Assembly (NCBI RefSeq): GCF_020906515.1
Contig: NC_085850.1
Location: forward strand, 620,001-684,000
Reading direction: 5' to 3'
Source: Vanrija pseudolonga
Lineage: Eukaryota; Basidiomycota; Tremellomycetes; Trichosporonales; Trichosporonaceae
Length of the DNA: 64,000 nt
Shown here piece after piece: positions 11,619 to 22,331 of the stretch. Every line of letters begins with the position of its first letter. Position 1 is the first letter of the stretch. The notes under the pieces are model-generated. The model was not told the DNA's origin. It made no database searches and worked only from the letters and a program-made list of their open reading frames with translations. The translations under genes and the position numbers were made by a program.

Positions 11619-12528
11619 ATGTTGCTGCGACGACTATACTCGTCGCCCGCGTCGCGCGCCGCCGCTGCGCCGCTCGAGGCCTCGTCGACGACCCGCGCGC
11701 CGACGCGCGGCCGCTCCCGCCCCGTCCGCGTGGCGCTCAAGCGCACCCCCGTCGTCGCGCCTGTCGCCGCCGAGCCGACCCGCGGCCGCCGCCTCCGCCG
11801 TGCGCTCGCCCCCGCGCCTGCCGCCGAGACGACGTCCGAGATGCCCTTCTCGACCCAGTTCTCGTTCCGCCCAGTCACGCTCTTCCCGTTCCAGGCCGGC
11901 CTGCATCTCGGCTTCACGCCCGCGCACATGCCGCTGCCGGTCCACGCCGGCACCGCGTCCTACCTCCAGCCTGGGCGCGGCGCGACCGCCTCCTTTGAGC
12001 GGCCAGCGGCCCCGTCGGCTCTTGACGCGCTCGCGTCGGCGCCGGCGAGCAACGGCTCGAGCCTCGGCGACCACCTCCGCCTCACGCGCGCGTTCGCGCA
12101 CCCCGCCATGAGCCACCACCTTGGCCAGCAGGCCGCCGCGCCTAGCGTGGCGGTGCTTGACGTCGACCACGACACGCAGGTCACTGCCGCCCTCGACGCT
12201 GCCGCGTCACGGCACGCCGAGGCCGCTGGCAGCGTGTGGGACGCCGCGCTCGCCCGCCTCGGTGGACGCGTTGCCGAGCCTGCCGCCCCCTCTGCCGCCG
12301 AGCAGGCCAGCCTCGACGACGCGCTCAAGGGCCTCAACGGTCTTCTTGCCCGCCTCGATGTCACCGCCATCGACGAGGTCGTCAGCCTCGACTCGGTCAA
12401 GCGCAAGCGCAAAAAGAAGATGAACAAGCACAAGTACCAGAAGAGGAGAAAGGTGGGTGATAAAGGTGTTCCGAACAGAGCTGACCCATCAGGCTTCCAG
12501 GGCTGAGCGCAAGCGTCTCGGCAAGTAG
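11619..12528 (+). CDS. COX24: Mitochondrial small ribosomal subunit protein mS38 (COX24/AURKAIP1 family)
   Basis: mS38 is a mitochondrial ribosome protein; yeast Cox24 is needed for translation and processing of mitochondrial mRNA. Exons 11619-12452 and 12493-12528 give 289 residues. The N-terminus (MLLRRLYSSPASRAAAA) is a typical Arg/Ala/Ser presequence. The family signature is the extremely basic C-terminus, about residues 262-289: VKRKRKKKMNKHKYQKRRK, then ASRAERKRLGK. The last 11 residues come from a 36-nt terminal exon after a 40-nt intron; without it the signature would be cut short. The long Ala/Pro-rich middle is poorly conserved in the family. It diverges from TRM8. Confidence 0.85.
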
Positions 12529-13239
12529 TCTTCTCGTTACACTCTACACTTCTCATCGCATATGCATGTGTCAGCGGACTGGGGAGCGCGGGGGAGGGGT
12601 TTGTGAGGCATCGGGTGGCGAGAAGGCGTTGTTGATCGAGGAGCGGGGTCAAATGTGTGTGACGGTGTGACGCGAAGACGAGGGCACCATCGACCATCAT
12701 AACGTTGTGGCTACGGGGCATTTGGGGATTGAGACGCGGTGCAAGCTTGCGAGTACGCGCGGCCACCAGTGCAAAGGGAGGCTGCTGGCCTGTTGCACCT
12801 GTTTGTGTGACTGGGGCGTGAGCCACTTAAGCGCGACTGAAGGGGGTGGTACGCGTGTCGCAGTCACTAGTTGGTCCATTTAGTCGAGTAACGGCTCCCC
12901 TACAATGTGGCACTCTGGTGGTAGGCAGCGCTTCTTGTCCCAGCTATGCGTTATCAGGACTGTGCTTGTTCTCTCTACGTTCCCAGTTTGTCGTCGTGAC
13001 AAGGGCCAGACGTCTCCCACCTGACTCTCACGACGCCCAGTTTTTCCGGGATATTTATCCACCCACTCGTTCGCTTGCCGCCATGTGCTGCGCACCGCAT
13101 TGAGGTTTGAGGTGCTCGGCGGGAACGGGGCCGAGTCGGGAACATCCGCCGCGCTGGCACGCACGCAGACGACCAACATCCAGCCAGCCAACAAGCGACA
13201 ACGAAACGTCCTTTTCTTCCCTCATTGCCCCGCGCAAAC
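12529..13239. promoter_or_regulatory. Intergenic region before the GNAT array
   Basis: This 711-bp gap holds no supportable gene. It contains an ACGCGT (MCB-type) hexamer at 12851-12856 in the context GGTACGCGTGTCG, which also occurs in the H2A/H2B promoter. A TATA-like ATATTTAT lies at 13051-13058, about 185 bp before the first GNAT gene. Confidence 0.5.
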
Positions 13240-14373
13240 ATGACCGACGACTCGGAGGCGGCGGTGACTGTCCGCCGCGTAGTGTCGCCGAGCCGTGAGT
13301 CGCGTGACGGGCTAATTGCTGACCACGCAGATGCGGAACGGGCACAGATCAAACGCGTGCTCGCGGACGCGTACGGCGGGTGTGAGTTCCAACGAACGAC
13401 GGTGAGCAGCGGCGATTGAAGCTCACGCCCCCCACCCACAGCATTCGGGCACATGAAGATCCTAGACCATAACCCCGCTGCGAATGCCCAGCTTGTCAGC
13501 TCGATGGTGGACCACGCGCTCCGGCGGCACGAGGTCGTCGTTGCCGAAGTTGGGGGGCGGGTCGCTGGCGCTGCGTTGTGGGTGCCCCCGGGGGTCGGGT
13601 TTGTCGACGAGTGAGTCGCGTGAGGGGTACATTGGCGTCGCGCGACGTCCAGTAGACCAGGAAGACATGAGGAGAGGATGAAGAAGGAATGAAAGCTGGA
13701 GGCACCTCGGCTAACCCGCGCAGAGACGACGACGAAGACGTCTTCTACCCCTCCCTCCAGCACCTCCCAGCGCGCATGGCCGAGTTTCTATCCGAGCACG
13801 TAAGTGGCGGCCGATCAACCTGACTACATCCCCTCAGGCTCACACAACCCCGCAGGTCTTCCTCACACAGCGATACATTGTCGACGCGACACTCCCGCAC
13901 GCAGAAACAGAGTGGTGGTACCTCGCGTGGCTGGGGGTCACGCCGCGGTTCCAGCGGCGCGGGGTCGCGAGCGCGCTGCTGAGAGCCAAGATGGCCGAGG
14001 CGGGCGGGGTGCCCATTGGGCTGAGGACGGACGTGGACGATAATGTAAGTTGTGTCGGAGGTGGGCGTGTCGTGGCGCCACATAACCTGGCGAATGGGCT
14101 TGGAATCACGCGTATCACTTGCAATCTTCCGCCCTCGCCCCGGTTCTTGACTCGATCTGCGCGGACAGGACACTGACACTCCGCGCCTCGCACCGATAGA
14201 TACCCCTCTACGAGCACTTTGGATTCGCCGTCCGACTCGAACACACCTTCCGCCTGCCGTGGGGCGCGACCTGGCACGAGCGTTTCCTGTCGTACCCTGC
14301 CGACGCGAGCACGGCCGTCATGCGCGAGCTGGCGGCCGAGGCAGACGCGTGCGGGTGCTCGAAGCGGGCCTGA
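13240..14373 (+). CDS. GNAT-family N-acetyltransferase, copy 1 of a tandem array
   Basis: This is a predicted acetyl-CoA-dependent N-acetyltransferase of unknown substrate. Six exons (13240-13294, 13331-13381, 13442-13610, 13724-13799, 13856-14044, 14200-14373) give 237 residues. The acetyl-CoA motif A is WLGVTPRFQRRGVASALLRA. The strand before it is TEWWYLAWLGV, and the C-terminal FGFAVRLEHTFRLPWG is typical of small fungal GNATs. An AG at 13836-13837 would give an 18-nt (six-residue) longer exon 5 in the same frame. I prefer the later acceptor because copies 2 and 3 align with it. Exons 2, 3 and 5 match copy 3 exactly in length (51, 169 and 189 nt), so the genes are recent-to-moderate tandem duplicates. 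Confidence 0.8.
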
Positions 14374-14574
14374 GGCACAACGAGGCAGTGCAACAGGTCG
14401 TGTGCTGCGGATGTAATGCGCCGTTGAGGGGGCGGAGGACGGCTCCATCTCCGCCTCGGTTGGTCGGATGTCGGATCCGGTGGCACTGCCTTTTTCTGCT
14501 CCACGGCGCATAAGTACTGTATATAGAGGCTGCAGCTGTTGCTATTGTACGATACATGCATAGAAACACTCATC

Positions 14575-15380
14575 ATGACGGACGTGAACATCCGACGAAT
14601 CGACAAGACGAGCGTGAGCGGTGCGTGTGGTGTTGTCGTAGCGCAGAGCTGACGCGCCAGACGCCGACAAGAGCGCCATGAAGCGCGTCCTCGCGGCCGC
14701 CTTCGCGGGGTGTAAGTGCCTCCTCCTCCTCCAGCGTTCGACGCCACTGACGCGCGCAAGACGCACCCCACATGGCCATCTGGCACAACGAGGCGGCGAA
14801 CACGCGCCTGATGGACGAGATGGTCGAGCACTTTCTCCGCCGGCACGAGGTCGTCGCGGCGTACATCGGCGACCACGTGGCTGGCGTCGCGCTCTGGGTG
14901 CCGCCGGGGCACGAGTTCATGAGCGACGCCGAGGCGGAGGGCATGAACTCGCTGTCGCTCCTGCCGCCCAAGCGGGGCGAGTTTGTCGCGACGAGGGTGA
15001 GGCTCTTAGGCCAGGGGGCAAGCTGACGACGCCAGGTATTGCCCGCAATCGACGTGCTCACCGACGCTTCCTTCCCCGACGCCGAGGAAGAGTGGCACTA
15101 CCTCTTCATGCTAGCCACGGACCCGACCGTCCAAGGCAGCGGCGTCGGCTCGGCGCTGCTCGCGCACAAGATTGCAGAGCGTGGCGACGTCCCCCTCTGC
15201 CTGCATACCAACTCTGAGCGCAATGCGCGCTTCTACGCGCGCACCGGGTTCACCCAGCGAGCAGAGCATAACCTCCCCTTGCCGTTCGGCGCGGTCTGGA
15301 ACGACCGCTTCTTCACGTTACCTGCTGACGCGTCGACGCGCGCCATGCGCGAGCTCGCCGCCGAGGCGGAGAGCACCTAG
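14575..15380 (+). CDS. GNAT-family N-acetyltransferase, copy 2 of a tandem array
   Basis: This is a predicted acetyltransferase of 225 residues from exons 14575-14620, 14661-14711, 14761-14996 and 15036-15380. Motif A is ATDPTVQGSGVGSALLAHK, with a clear Q-x-x-G-x-G core. The C-terminus NARFYARTGFTQRAEHNLPL matches the GNAT beta6-beta7 region. Compared with its neighbours it lacks the introns between exons 3/4 and 5/6, so it has lost two introns or they have gained them. The substrate is unknown. About 200 bp separate it from each neighbour, which suggests each copy keeps its own small promoter. Confidence 0.82.
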
Positions 15381-15575
15381 ACACTACAGTAGACGCTAGA
15401 CATCATAGACTGCCACGATGCATAGATCGGCTCGATGGCGCACGCGCACGCACGCGCATACGCCGACACGACATGCCTCGGTTCCCTCGCGTCGTCGGGT
15501 CCGGGCAGGGTCCGGCATCGAGTACATAATCTGACGACATTGCTGCGCGCTTGCTGCGTCCCCAGACACAACAAC

Positions 15576-16405
15576 ATGTCACTCACCATCCGCACGCTCG
15601 ACCCTGCCCGCGTGACTGGTATGACTGGCGAGAGCACGCCGGAGCGCTGACACGTAGACGCCGAGCGGGATGCCTTGACCGACGTGCTCGCGCGGTCGTT
15701 TGGGACCTGTGCGTTGGTGGCCTGCGCAAGCTGACACTGACGGCAGACACGCCCCATGTGCTCCTGTACGGCGCTGACGCCGACCTTGACGACCTCGTGA
15801 TGCGCATCTGCGTCGACCACGCGCTGAAGCGGCATGTCGTGGTGGTCGCGGAGCGCGGCGGCGCCGTTGTCGGCGTCGCGATGTGGGTGCGGCCTGGGGA
15901 CAGCTTCATCACGCCGTGAGTTGAAGTCTCAGCCCCGCGTGATGCGCTGACAGCGGAAAGCGAGGAGGAACCGATCGTGTTCGGGCCCATCATTGCGCGG
16001 ATCCCTTCGCGCGGGCCATTCCTCCAGAACGCAAGTCACGGTCACCAAGGTGCAAGTGCTGACGCCGCAGCTCTTTGAGAACCTCCAGCCGGCATACATC
16101 AAGGAAGCGTTCGGCGACGCCACCAAGCAGTGGTGGCTGCTTGCGCAGCTCGGCGTCAGCCCGAGCGAGAAGGGGACCGGCGTGGGATCGGCGCTGCTCA
16201 AGGCCAAGCGCGAGGAGACGGACACGCCGCTGTATCTCAACACGCAGACCCCGGCCAACGTACGTGATTTACAGGCCTCGCTAATGCCCAGGTCGCGTTC
16301 TACGAGAAGAACGGGTACGACGTGCGTGCCGACAAGGCGTTCGACGTGCCGTGGTCTGAAGAGAAGTGGCACGACCACTTTATGAGCAACCCAGGCGACG
16401 CGTAG
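15576..16405 (+). CDS. GNAT-family N-acetyltransferase, copy 3 of a tandem array, with a GC-AG intron
   Basis: This is a predicted acetyltransferase of 211 residues from exons 15576-15618, 15658-15708, 15747-15915, 15961-16030, 16071-16259 and 16292-16405. Motif A is LGVSPSEKGTGVGSALLK, and the C-terminal region reads NVAFYEKNGYDVRA. Intron 4 begins with GC (GCAAGT) instead of GT. Its position matches the GT-AG intron at the same place in copies 1 and 2, and the frame needs it. The acceptor of intron 3 was set after GGAAAG, because the nearer CAG directly abuts the branch site and breaks the frame. The N-terminus (MSLTIRTLDP) is shared in style with copies 1 and 2. Confidence 0.78.
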
Positions 16406-16935
16406 TGATTGTGTGGAACGCGGATGCGGGTCCTCGGGCCAAGGGCGGTGGATTATCCGGCCGAAAGGCCTTGGCTCAGCTCAGCCAGCGTCGCCTTCGT
16501 AGAGTTAGGTGTAGATGTAGATGAGCAACATGCATCGTGCCATACGGGGCGGTGGCCCCTGCCGGTGCATGCATGATGCATAATCAGAGTGATAGGTCAG
16601 TTGCTGCGTGCTCGCCCCATCGTATTGCAGTTGCCGGTCGGGCCACTGCCGCGTAATGTCTCCGTGCCGGATTCCAGCGACCAGAGCCCGGCTGGCCACC
16701 TCCCCTTCCCCTCTGACTTTTTCGGCGTGAACACGTCCGACAGGCATCATCGACGCACTTGCCATCTTCCCGTCCACTCTCATCCGTCCTTTGCTTTCCA
16801 CGTCGCCGGCGACACCACAGACAGACAGCTACACGCACCGTAGCTAGCTCGACGGCACCAACCCCCTCTACCACCCTGCTCCTCCCACTCGCCGAGGTCC
16901 GCCCCTCGCGCCCCGCCTTCCACGCCCTGCTCACC
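16406..16935. promoter_or_regulatory. Intergenic region and HEM12 promoter
   Basis: This 530-bp gap holds no gene. The last 100 bp before HEM12 is C-rich, with little G on the plus strand, as expected for a 5' leader. Confidence 0.5.
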
Positions 16936-18208
16936 ATGTCCGCCCCTTACACCGTCCCCAAGCTCGCCAACGAGGCCACCTGGCGCGACGCCAAGTGGCC
17001 CGAGATGAAGAACGTCCTCGCCCTCCGCGCCGCTGCTGGTGAGGAGACGGAGCGCGCCCCCGTGTGGGTCATGCGCCAGGCCGGCCGCTACCTCCCTGGT
17101 GAGTTGCTGCGGTTGTGTCCACTCGGCGTCGCGAGCGTCGTCCGACTCGTCAACACGGCTCACTAACACCCCGCCCAGAATTCCTCGAGGTCCGCAAGCA
17201 CCACTCGTTCTTCGAGTGCTGCCAGACGCCCTCGATCGCGGCCGAGCTCACGCTCCAGCCCATCGACCGCTACCCGCGCCTCGACGCGTCCATCATCTTC
17301 TGCGACATCCTCGTCGTGCCCCAGGCGCTCGGCATGGAGGTGCTCATGGAGCCCAGCAAGGGCCCCGTGCTCCCCGACCCGCTCGTCACCCCCGCCGACT
17401 TGAAGAAGCTCCGCGAGAACGTCGACGTCCAGAAGGAGCTGGGCTACGTCTTCGAGGCCGTCACCCTCACGCGTAAGGGCCTCGACGGCCGCGTCCCCCT
17501 CATCGGCTTCTGCGGCGCCCCCTGGACGCTCATGGCCTACATGGTCGAGGGCGGTGGCTCCAAGACGTTTGAGAAGTGCAAGTCGTGGCTGTACAAGTAC
17601 CCCGAGGAGAGCAAGCAGCTCCTCCGCATCGTCGCCGACGTCTGTGCCGACCTGCTCGTCGGTCAGGTTCTCGCTGGTGCCCAGGTGGGTTGATCTTCTC
17701 ACTTTGAACGACCGACACTGACAACTCCCAGATGCTTCAGGTGTTCGACTCGTGGGCCGGTGAGCTCACCCCCTACCACTTTGAGCAGTTTGCGCTCCCC
17801 GCCCTCATCCACATCTCCAAGAAGGTGCGCTACTCGCTCAAGCAGCTCGGCCACCCCGAGGTGCCCATGACGCTGTTCGCCAAGGGTGTGCACTCGCCCT
17901 CGTCGCTCGCGCTCCTCCGTCCCGAGACCATCTTCTACGACACGATCGGCCTCGACGCCTTCCTCGACCCCGTCGAGGCCAAGCAGCTCCTCGGCGGCAA
18001 GTTTGCTCTCCAGGGCAACTTTGACCCCGTCATCCTGTACGGCGGCAAGGAGGGTATTGAGAAGGAGGTTGAGCGCGTGAGCAAGCGCTTCCACCAGGCC
18101 GGCGGCGGCTGGATCGCAAACCTCGGCCACGGCATCACACCCAACGTCAAGCCCGAGGACATGGGCTGGTTCCTCGAGTGCGTGCACAAGTACTCGGCAC
18201 GGAAGTAG
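16936..18208 (+). CDS. HEM12: Uroporphyrinogen decarboxylase
   Basis: This cytosolic enzyme of heme synthesis converts uroporphyrinogen III to coproporphyrinogen III. Exons 16936-17098, 17179-17684 and 17732-18208 give 381 residues, slightly longer than yeast Hem12 (~362). The N-terminal signature [15 protein letters not shown] is split by intron 1. Other family blocks are [51 protein letters not shown] and [13 protein letters not shown]. The catalytic Asp in the FCDIL block and the substrate-binding Arg residues of the N-terminal signature are present. The start is the first ATG, in strong context (CACCATGTCC). Confidence 0.95.
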
Positions 18209-18437
18209 AGGAGCGAGCACGGACGGGGAGTCCGCGCGTCAGTGCGGGCGGGGGACGCCAGGATGACTATATTGTAGAGAGAGGAGAGAAGAAGTGCATT
18301 GACCGCACGCGGCGAGGCCACGCTGCCACGCCGCCGCCAGGACATATACTGCAATGCATCGGATACCACTCGGCTGTGGCGCGAGCGGAACTGAGCCCGG
18401 GGTCGTGTCTCTCTGTTGTGTGCTTCTGACCGCGCGG

Positions 18438-19114
18438 TTATGCGCCAGTGCGGATGTCGGTGGCTCCGCCAGACTGTGTGGTGTGAGCGTGTGCCGTGGG
18501 CGTAAACAACAAGGCGTGGCTGCCGTGGCATGCCGTGGGGGAGGGGTGGGACGAGTGGAATCTCTGGCACAGTGCTGCTGCCTCTCACATGGGCAGCACC
18601 TCACGCAGCTCGAACGGCATCGTCCAAGCCGCAGCCCAGCCCACGCGGAGCCACCCACGCTCGTCCCTCCCTCACTCCCACCTCGCGCATCGCGAACTCA
18701 CCATGACCGCCTCAATCTCCCGCTCGCTCAGCTCCGGCCTCTGCCAGTAATACGCGGGCGCCTCCCAGAAGTTGTCAAAGTCTGCGGGCTTGGACGACGC
18801 GGGGTAGAGGGGGATGTTGCCGCCCGCGCTGCTCGAGGCGGCGGCCACGCCGCCGGGGTGCGACTTTTTCAGGAAGGCAGCCCAGTTGGTCACGTCTTTA
18901 GGCGCGGCGGGGTGCGCGGCGGGCGTGTGTGCGGCTGGGGGGTGGGGTTAGCACGAGATGAGGTCGAGGTCGTGTCGAGGCCGAGGCGACGAAGCCAGCC
19001 GGGCTCTCGCGCTCGCTCGCGCGCTCGCGGCCACTCACACGAAGGCACCACATGGCGCTTGCCGACAAAGTGGATGTTTGGGACGCGGGCGAGACGGACG
19101 ATGGACGCGCGCAT
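18438..19114 (-). CDS. KGD4: KGD4/YMR31, alpha-ketoglutarate dehydrogenase subunit (MRPS36 family)
   Basis: Kgd4 (once called a ribosomal protein, MRPS36) recruits the E3 subunit to the mitochondrial 2-oxoglutarate dehydrogenase complex. Exons are 19114-19039, 18934-18702 and a 36-nt last exon, 18473-18438, giving 114 residues, close to the family size. The N-terminus (RLARVPNIHFVGKRHVVP) matches the conserved IRFVGKRH-type start. The C-terminus (YYWQRPELSEREIEAVMSGG) matches the conserved end, which is only complete with the tiny last exon. That exon lies after an unusually long intron (228 nt) for this window. The middle Gly/Ser/Pro part is variable in the family. Confidence 0.8.
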
Positions 19115-21456
19115 TGTGGTGGTGGTGTGGGTGGGTTGGTGTAAGGACAGTGCAACTTGACTTGCGTTGCGACTTGGTGCTTGACCTGCAGATCATGGCC
19201 TACTGCTTGACTTGCTTGCACGGCGGGTGACGGATTCGCCGGCGGGTGCAGCCTGGCGGAGATGGACGGACACTGGGCCGACGGCGGGGATGGGGGTGGT
19301 AGGCGCGAGGCCACGTGGCCGCACGCCTAATTACACATTCCAACTCTCCGCGCCTAATTCCCACCCAGTCGGCCGCTCGGACGCCGGACGTTAGTGGCGT
19401 TAGAGGGCAGATGGTATCGACGATAGTGCGCAGGGGCTCCTACTGTAGGATCACGCGCCAGCGCCAGCCAGCAGCAGCCCACTTGTAAACTTCCGACACC
19501 CACCCACCACCTCGCCGTCTCGGTGGGCAAGACATGCACCCAGCCCCGACACAGCGGGATTGCCTGATCGGGTGCCAAGTTCACAGCGGCCCAAAGTCTG
19601 GGTACCCATGTGACGTGGTGGGCCGATCCGGCTGGTGGGGTGGGCTGCAGTGGGCACCGGGTCTACCTCGGCGTGATATCATCCGCCATCATACACCCGC
19701 GTCGCAATGTCGAGTGAGACACTGGCAGGCATGTCTGTCACCTGCTTGCTGGCGCGACCGGGCGATAAACTGGGCAAGCAAGCAAGCAAACAAGCCGTCG
19801 TACGTTGTACCAGGTGCTTGGTCGTCCCGTGCACGCGCCGGCGGACCAGCCCACCTGGTGTCGTCCCTTCTGCGCCCTCAACACGTACGTGTGGTCGTCG
19901 TCACGGCATCCGTGTGTTATGGGAGGCGAGGCGAGGCGAACAAGGAGACTACAACACAAGTATTCGTGTTGCGGCCCTCGCCGATGTCTTGGCTCCACTC
20001 ACTTGTGCCCCTCTGCCCCGTGCAGCGAGCGGGCCCGGCGCCCAGCGGGCTCTTGTTTTCAGCTCGCTCGCTCGGCGGGCATGTTTTGGCAACGCACGCA
20101 CATCGTTATGGCCACCTACCTCGACTAGGTCAGCTGTCAACCTTGTGGCCGCCGCTGGCCCGCTCGCTCGGTCGTTTGTATGTGTCGGTAGAGATCGTTG
20201 CCCCTGTACTTGCTTGCTGCACCTGTCCTCGGGCACGGCTGCCTGGACCTGCCTGGCTTGCCACCAGTCGCGCCGCGCGCGGCAGCGCCAACACAACCCG
20301 AGCGACGGCTTATTATCACGCGATCGAATCGAGCCCAGCCTGTCGGGTCGGGCCAGGCTTCGTAGATGGGCTGGCGGCAGCCCGCAAGCGCACTACGGCC
20401 CACGCTACACCTGTATCCTGTTCGATGGCTTGGTGCTATTATCTACGCGTTGCTGCTGCTGCTGCCGCTGCTGCTGCCGCCGCACCAGCCGGACCTTGCC
20501 GCAAGCACCCGCCCGCGCATGCACTCTGCTCAGCACCAGGGGCCGCCCGTCGTACCGTAGGTTACGGTGGCGGTACCGTACCGACCCGTACGTACCGCAC
20601 AGTGCAAGTCAATGGTGCCCGGCGTAATTTTTTTTGCGTCCTTTTGCGTGCGGTCCCTTGCTGCTCGTGCTCGTGCTGCCTGCTCTCTGCTCCGATGCTA
20701 CTCTGATAGATCCCCGCCAGCGGCGCGCCCCTCGCGCTCGGCCCTGCTTGCTTGCTGCCCACTGCAGCTGCACGCACAGCAGTCGAGAAACACATTACAG
20801 CCCAGTTCCGTTGGGTACGGGCCTGTCAATGCGTTCTCGTCGACGAGGTGGGCGAGGGCAAGAGGTCTCGTGGCGCGCCGTGCAGCGCCAGAGCGCCGAA
20901 TACCCCTCCCCCTACGCCGTGGCGTGCGGCGCATACCCCTGTCACTTGTGCAGTGTGCTACATGTGCACGCTGCATGCTGTTATCCGCTGGAAGGCGGTG
21001 TGTCGGCGACGGACAAACGCCGGTGGAAGTGAGAGCTGCTGCTGTCTGCCTGCTGCCTGCTGCCTGCCTGCTACAGTGGTGGGCTTGGCTCCGCTCTGCA
21101 GCCAGCGGCGGTGCGGCGTGCGCCACTCTGAATTGGAATGTAACAAGCAGCCAGCCCAGCCCAGCGTTTGTAATTTTAATTGCCTGTATGCCTTGTAAAA
21201 CCTCGTCGCCGTCTCCGCCGCCGCTGCGACAAGTCGCGCACAAGCAACCGGCCCGGCGATGGAATGGAATTCACAACAATTGTATTCCGGCGGGGGTGGT
21301 CAGGACGGAGACTGTGCCACTCTCCGTGACCAGCAACCCACCTCCACACTTTTTCTCCCGCTGCTCACCACAGTTGCATGCGATCAACGCCGAGCACTCG
21401 ACCAAAAGTCAGTCCAAAGTCATCGTCGCCGACACCACACCACCACACCACCCACG
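19115..21456. other. Gene-free gap, 2.3 kb, between KGD4 and the next gene
   Basis: No supportable gene lies here. Long overlapping open frames occur on the plus strand (for example 19534-20706), but they are rich in Arg, Cys, Ala and Pro, overlap one another in different frames and show no domain. This is what GC-rich noncoding DNA produces. The region holds short CTG/CTGCC-type runs (20450-20490, 21040-21075) and a cluster of GTACCG palindromes at 20549-20602. No tRNA B-box or terminal repeat was seen. Confidence 0.6.
20549..20602. repeat. Cluster of TACCG / CGGTA inverted repeats
   Basis: Within about 54 bp the sequence has CCGTA-GGT-TACGG, CGGTACCG, GTACCGACC and CGTACGTACCG, a dense set of overlapping palindromes built on GTACCG. 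It could be a binding-site cluster or a cruciform-prone spot; no function is known to me. Confidence 0.6.
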
Positions 21457-22077
21457 ATGCCCCGCCTCCCATCGCACCTCCCCAAGCTCCTCGCCGTGCT
21501 CCCCAACAACGGCGCATCGACCCTCATCCGCCCGGCCCAGTGGCCCAAAAACTCGTTCTACAAGGTCACAAAGGCCAACCTCAAGTTCCGCCAGGCCGAG
21601 ATTGGCGCCGACGTGACTGTTGGTGCCAAGGCGTGGGGACAGGTGTTCTGGAAGGGTGAGTCGATAGCCGAGCACGCCGCAGCGAGGCGTGCGAGGCCTA
21701 AGTGGACAACGAATAACGTCCTTGGTTCTGCGCGTTCGGTCGCGCATGAAACACGAGCTGACGCTCTCTCCCCTCACCTGATGCCACCCCGATCACGCCC
21801 ATCCCACCCCGCAGGCAAGCTCGTGCAGCCCCGAGGACGTGACGGCCGCCCCGACCCCCGTATCCGCGGCGGACTCAAGTACGTCTGGTCAGAGGTCGAC
21901 CCCAAGACGCTCGATGAGGCGACCACAAAGGCCGTTGCCGACGCCGACACCTACCTCGTCCAGAAGACACAGGAGCGCGCAGACGCACTCGCTGCCAAGC
22001 GCGCAGCAAAGAAGGAGCGCGTGGCCGCTGTTACTGCTGCGCGCAAGGCCGCCGAGGCCGAGGCGGCCCAGTACTAG
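21457..22077 (+). CDS. Small basic protein, 153 residues, possibly mitochondrial
   Basis: I cannot name this gene. Exons 21457-21655 and 21815-22077 are joined by a 159-nt intron with clear GT/AG ends. The protein starts MPRLPSHLPKLLAVLP and has a well-structured stretch PKNSFYKVTKANLKFRQAEI followed by GAKAWGQVFWKGK and IRGGLKYVW. It ends in a charged Ala/Lys/Glu helix (KRAAKKERVAAVTAARKAAE) that is likely helical or coiled coil. Small size, strong basic charge and a conserved-looking aromatic core resemble fungal mitochondrial ribosomal proteins, but I cannot match a named family. The ATG lies in a C/A-rich leader typical of this genome. Confidence 0.65.
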   Translation: MPRLPSHLPKLLAVLPNNGASTLIRPAQWPKNSFYKVTKANLKFRQAEIGADVTVGAKAWGQVFWKGESIAEHAAARRARPKWTTNNVLGSARSVAHETRADALSPHLMPPRSRPSHPAGKLVQPRGRDGRPDPRIRGGLKYVWSEVDPKTLDEATTKAVADADTYLVQKTQERADALAAKRAAKKERVAAVTAARKAAEAEAAQY

Positions 22078-22331
22078 ACGGACGACAACAAAGACCGATT
22101 CTTGCACATCACACATCACCACTCAGGTGTGCCGCACGCACCCGGCACCCCTCACACGACATGGTAGACATACATAACGGAGCGCCAGGGCTCTAGTATA
22201 GGCAGATGCAGTGTGCTATGCCTGCAATGGTACAGTGGGAGTGTGGGCGGGAGGCTGAGGACAGGTGAAGTTGTGACACAGGTCCGCCGTGCGAGTTGAA
22301 GCAGGAACGAGAGCAAGGGACGGCTGGGTCA

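Noticed and set aside
15916-15953. CTGACAG acceptor for intron 3 of GNAT copy 3
   Set aside because: The AG abuts the branch site and breaks the frame; the next AG (GGAAAG at 15960) keeps frame and alignment with copy 1.
19534-20706. Long plus-strand open frame (390 codons), with overlapping 306- and 349-codon frames
   Set aside because: Composition is Arg/Cys/Ala/Pro-rich without any domain, and three frames are open over the same DNA, as expected for GC-rich noncoding sequence.
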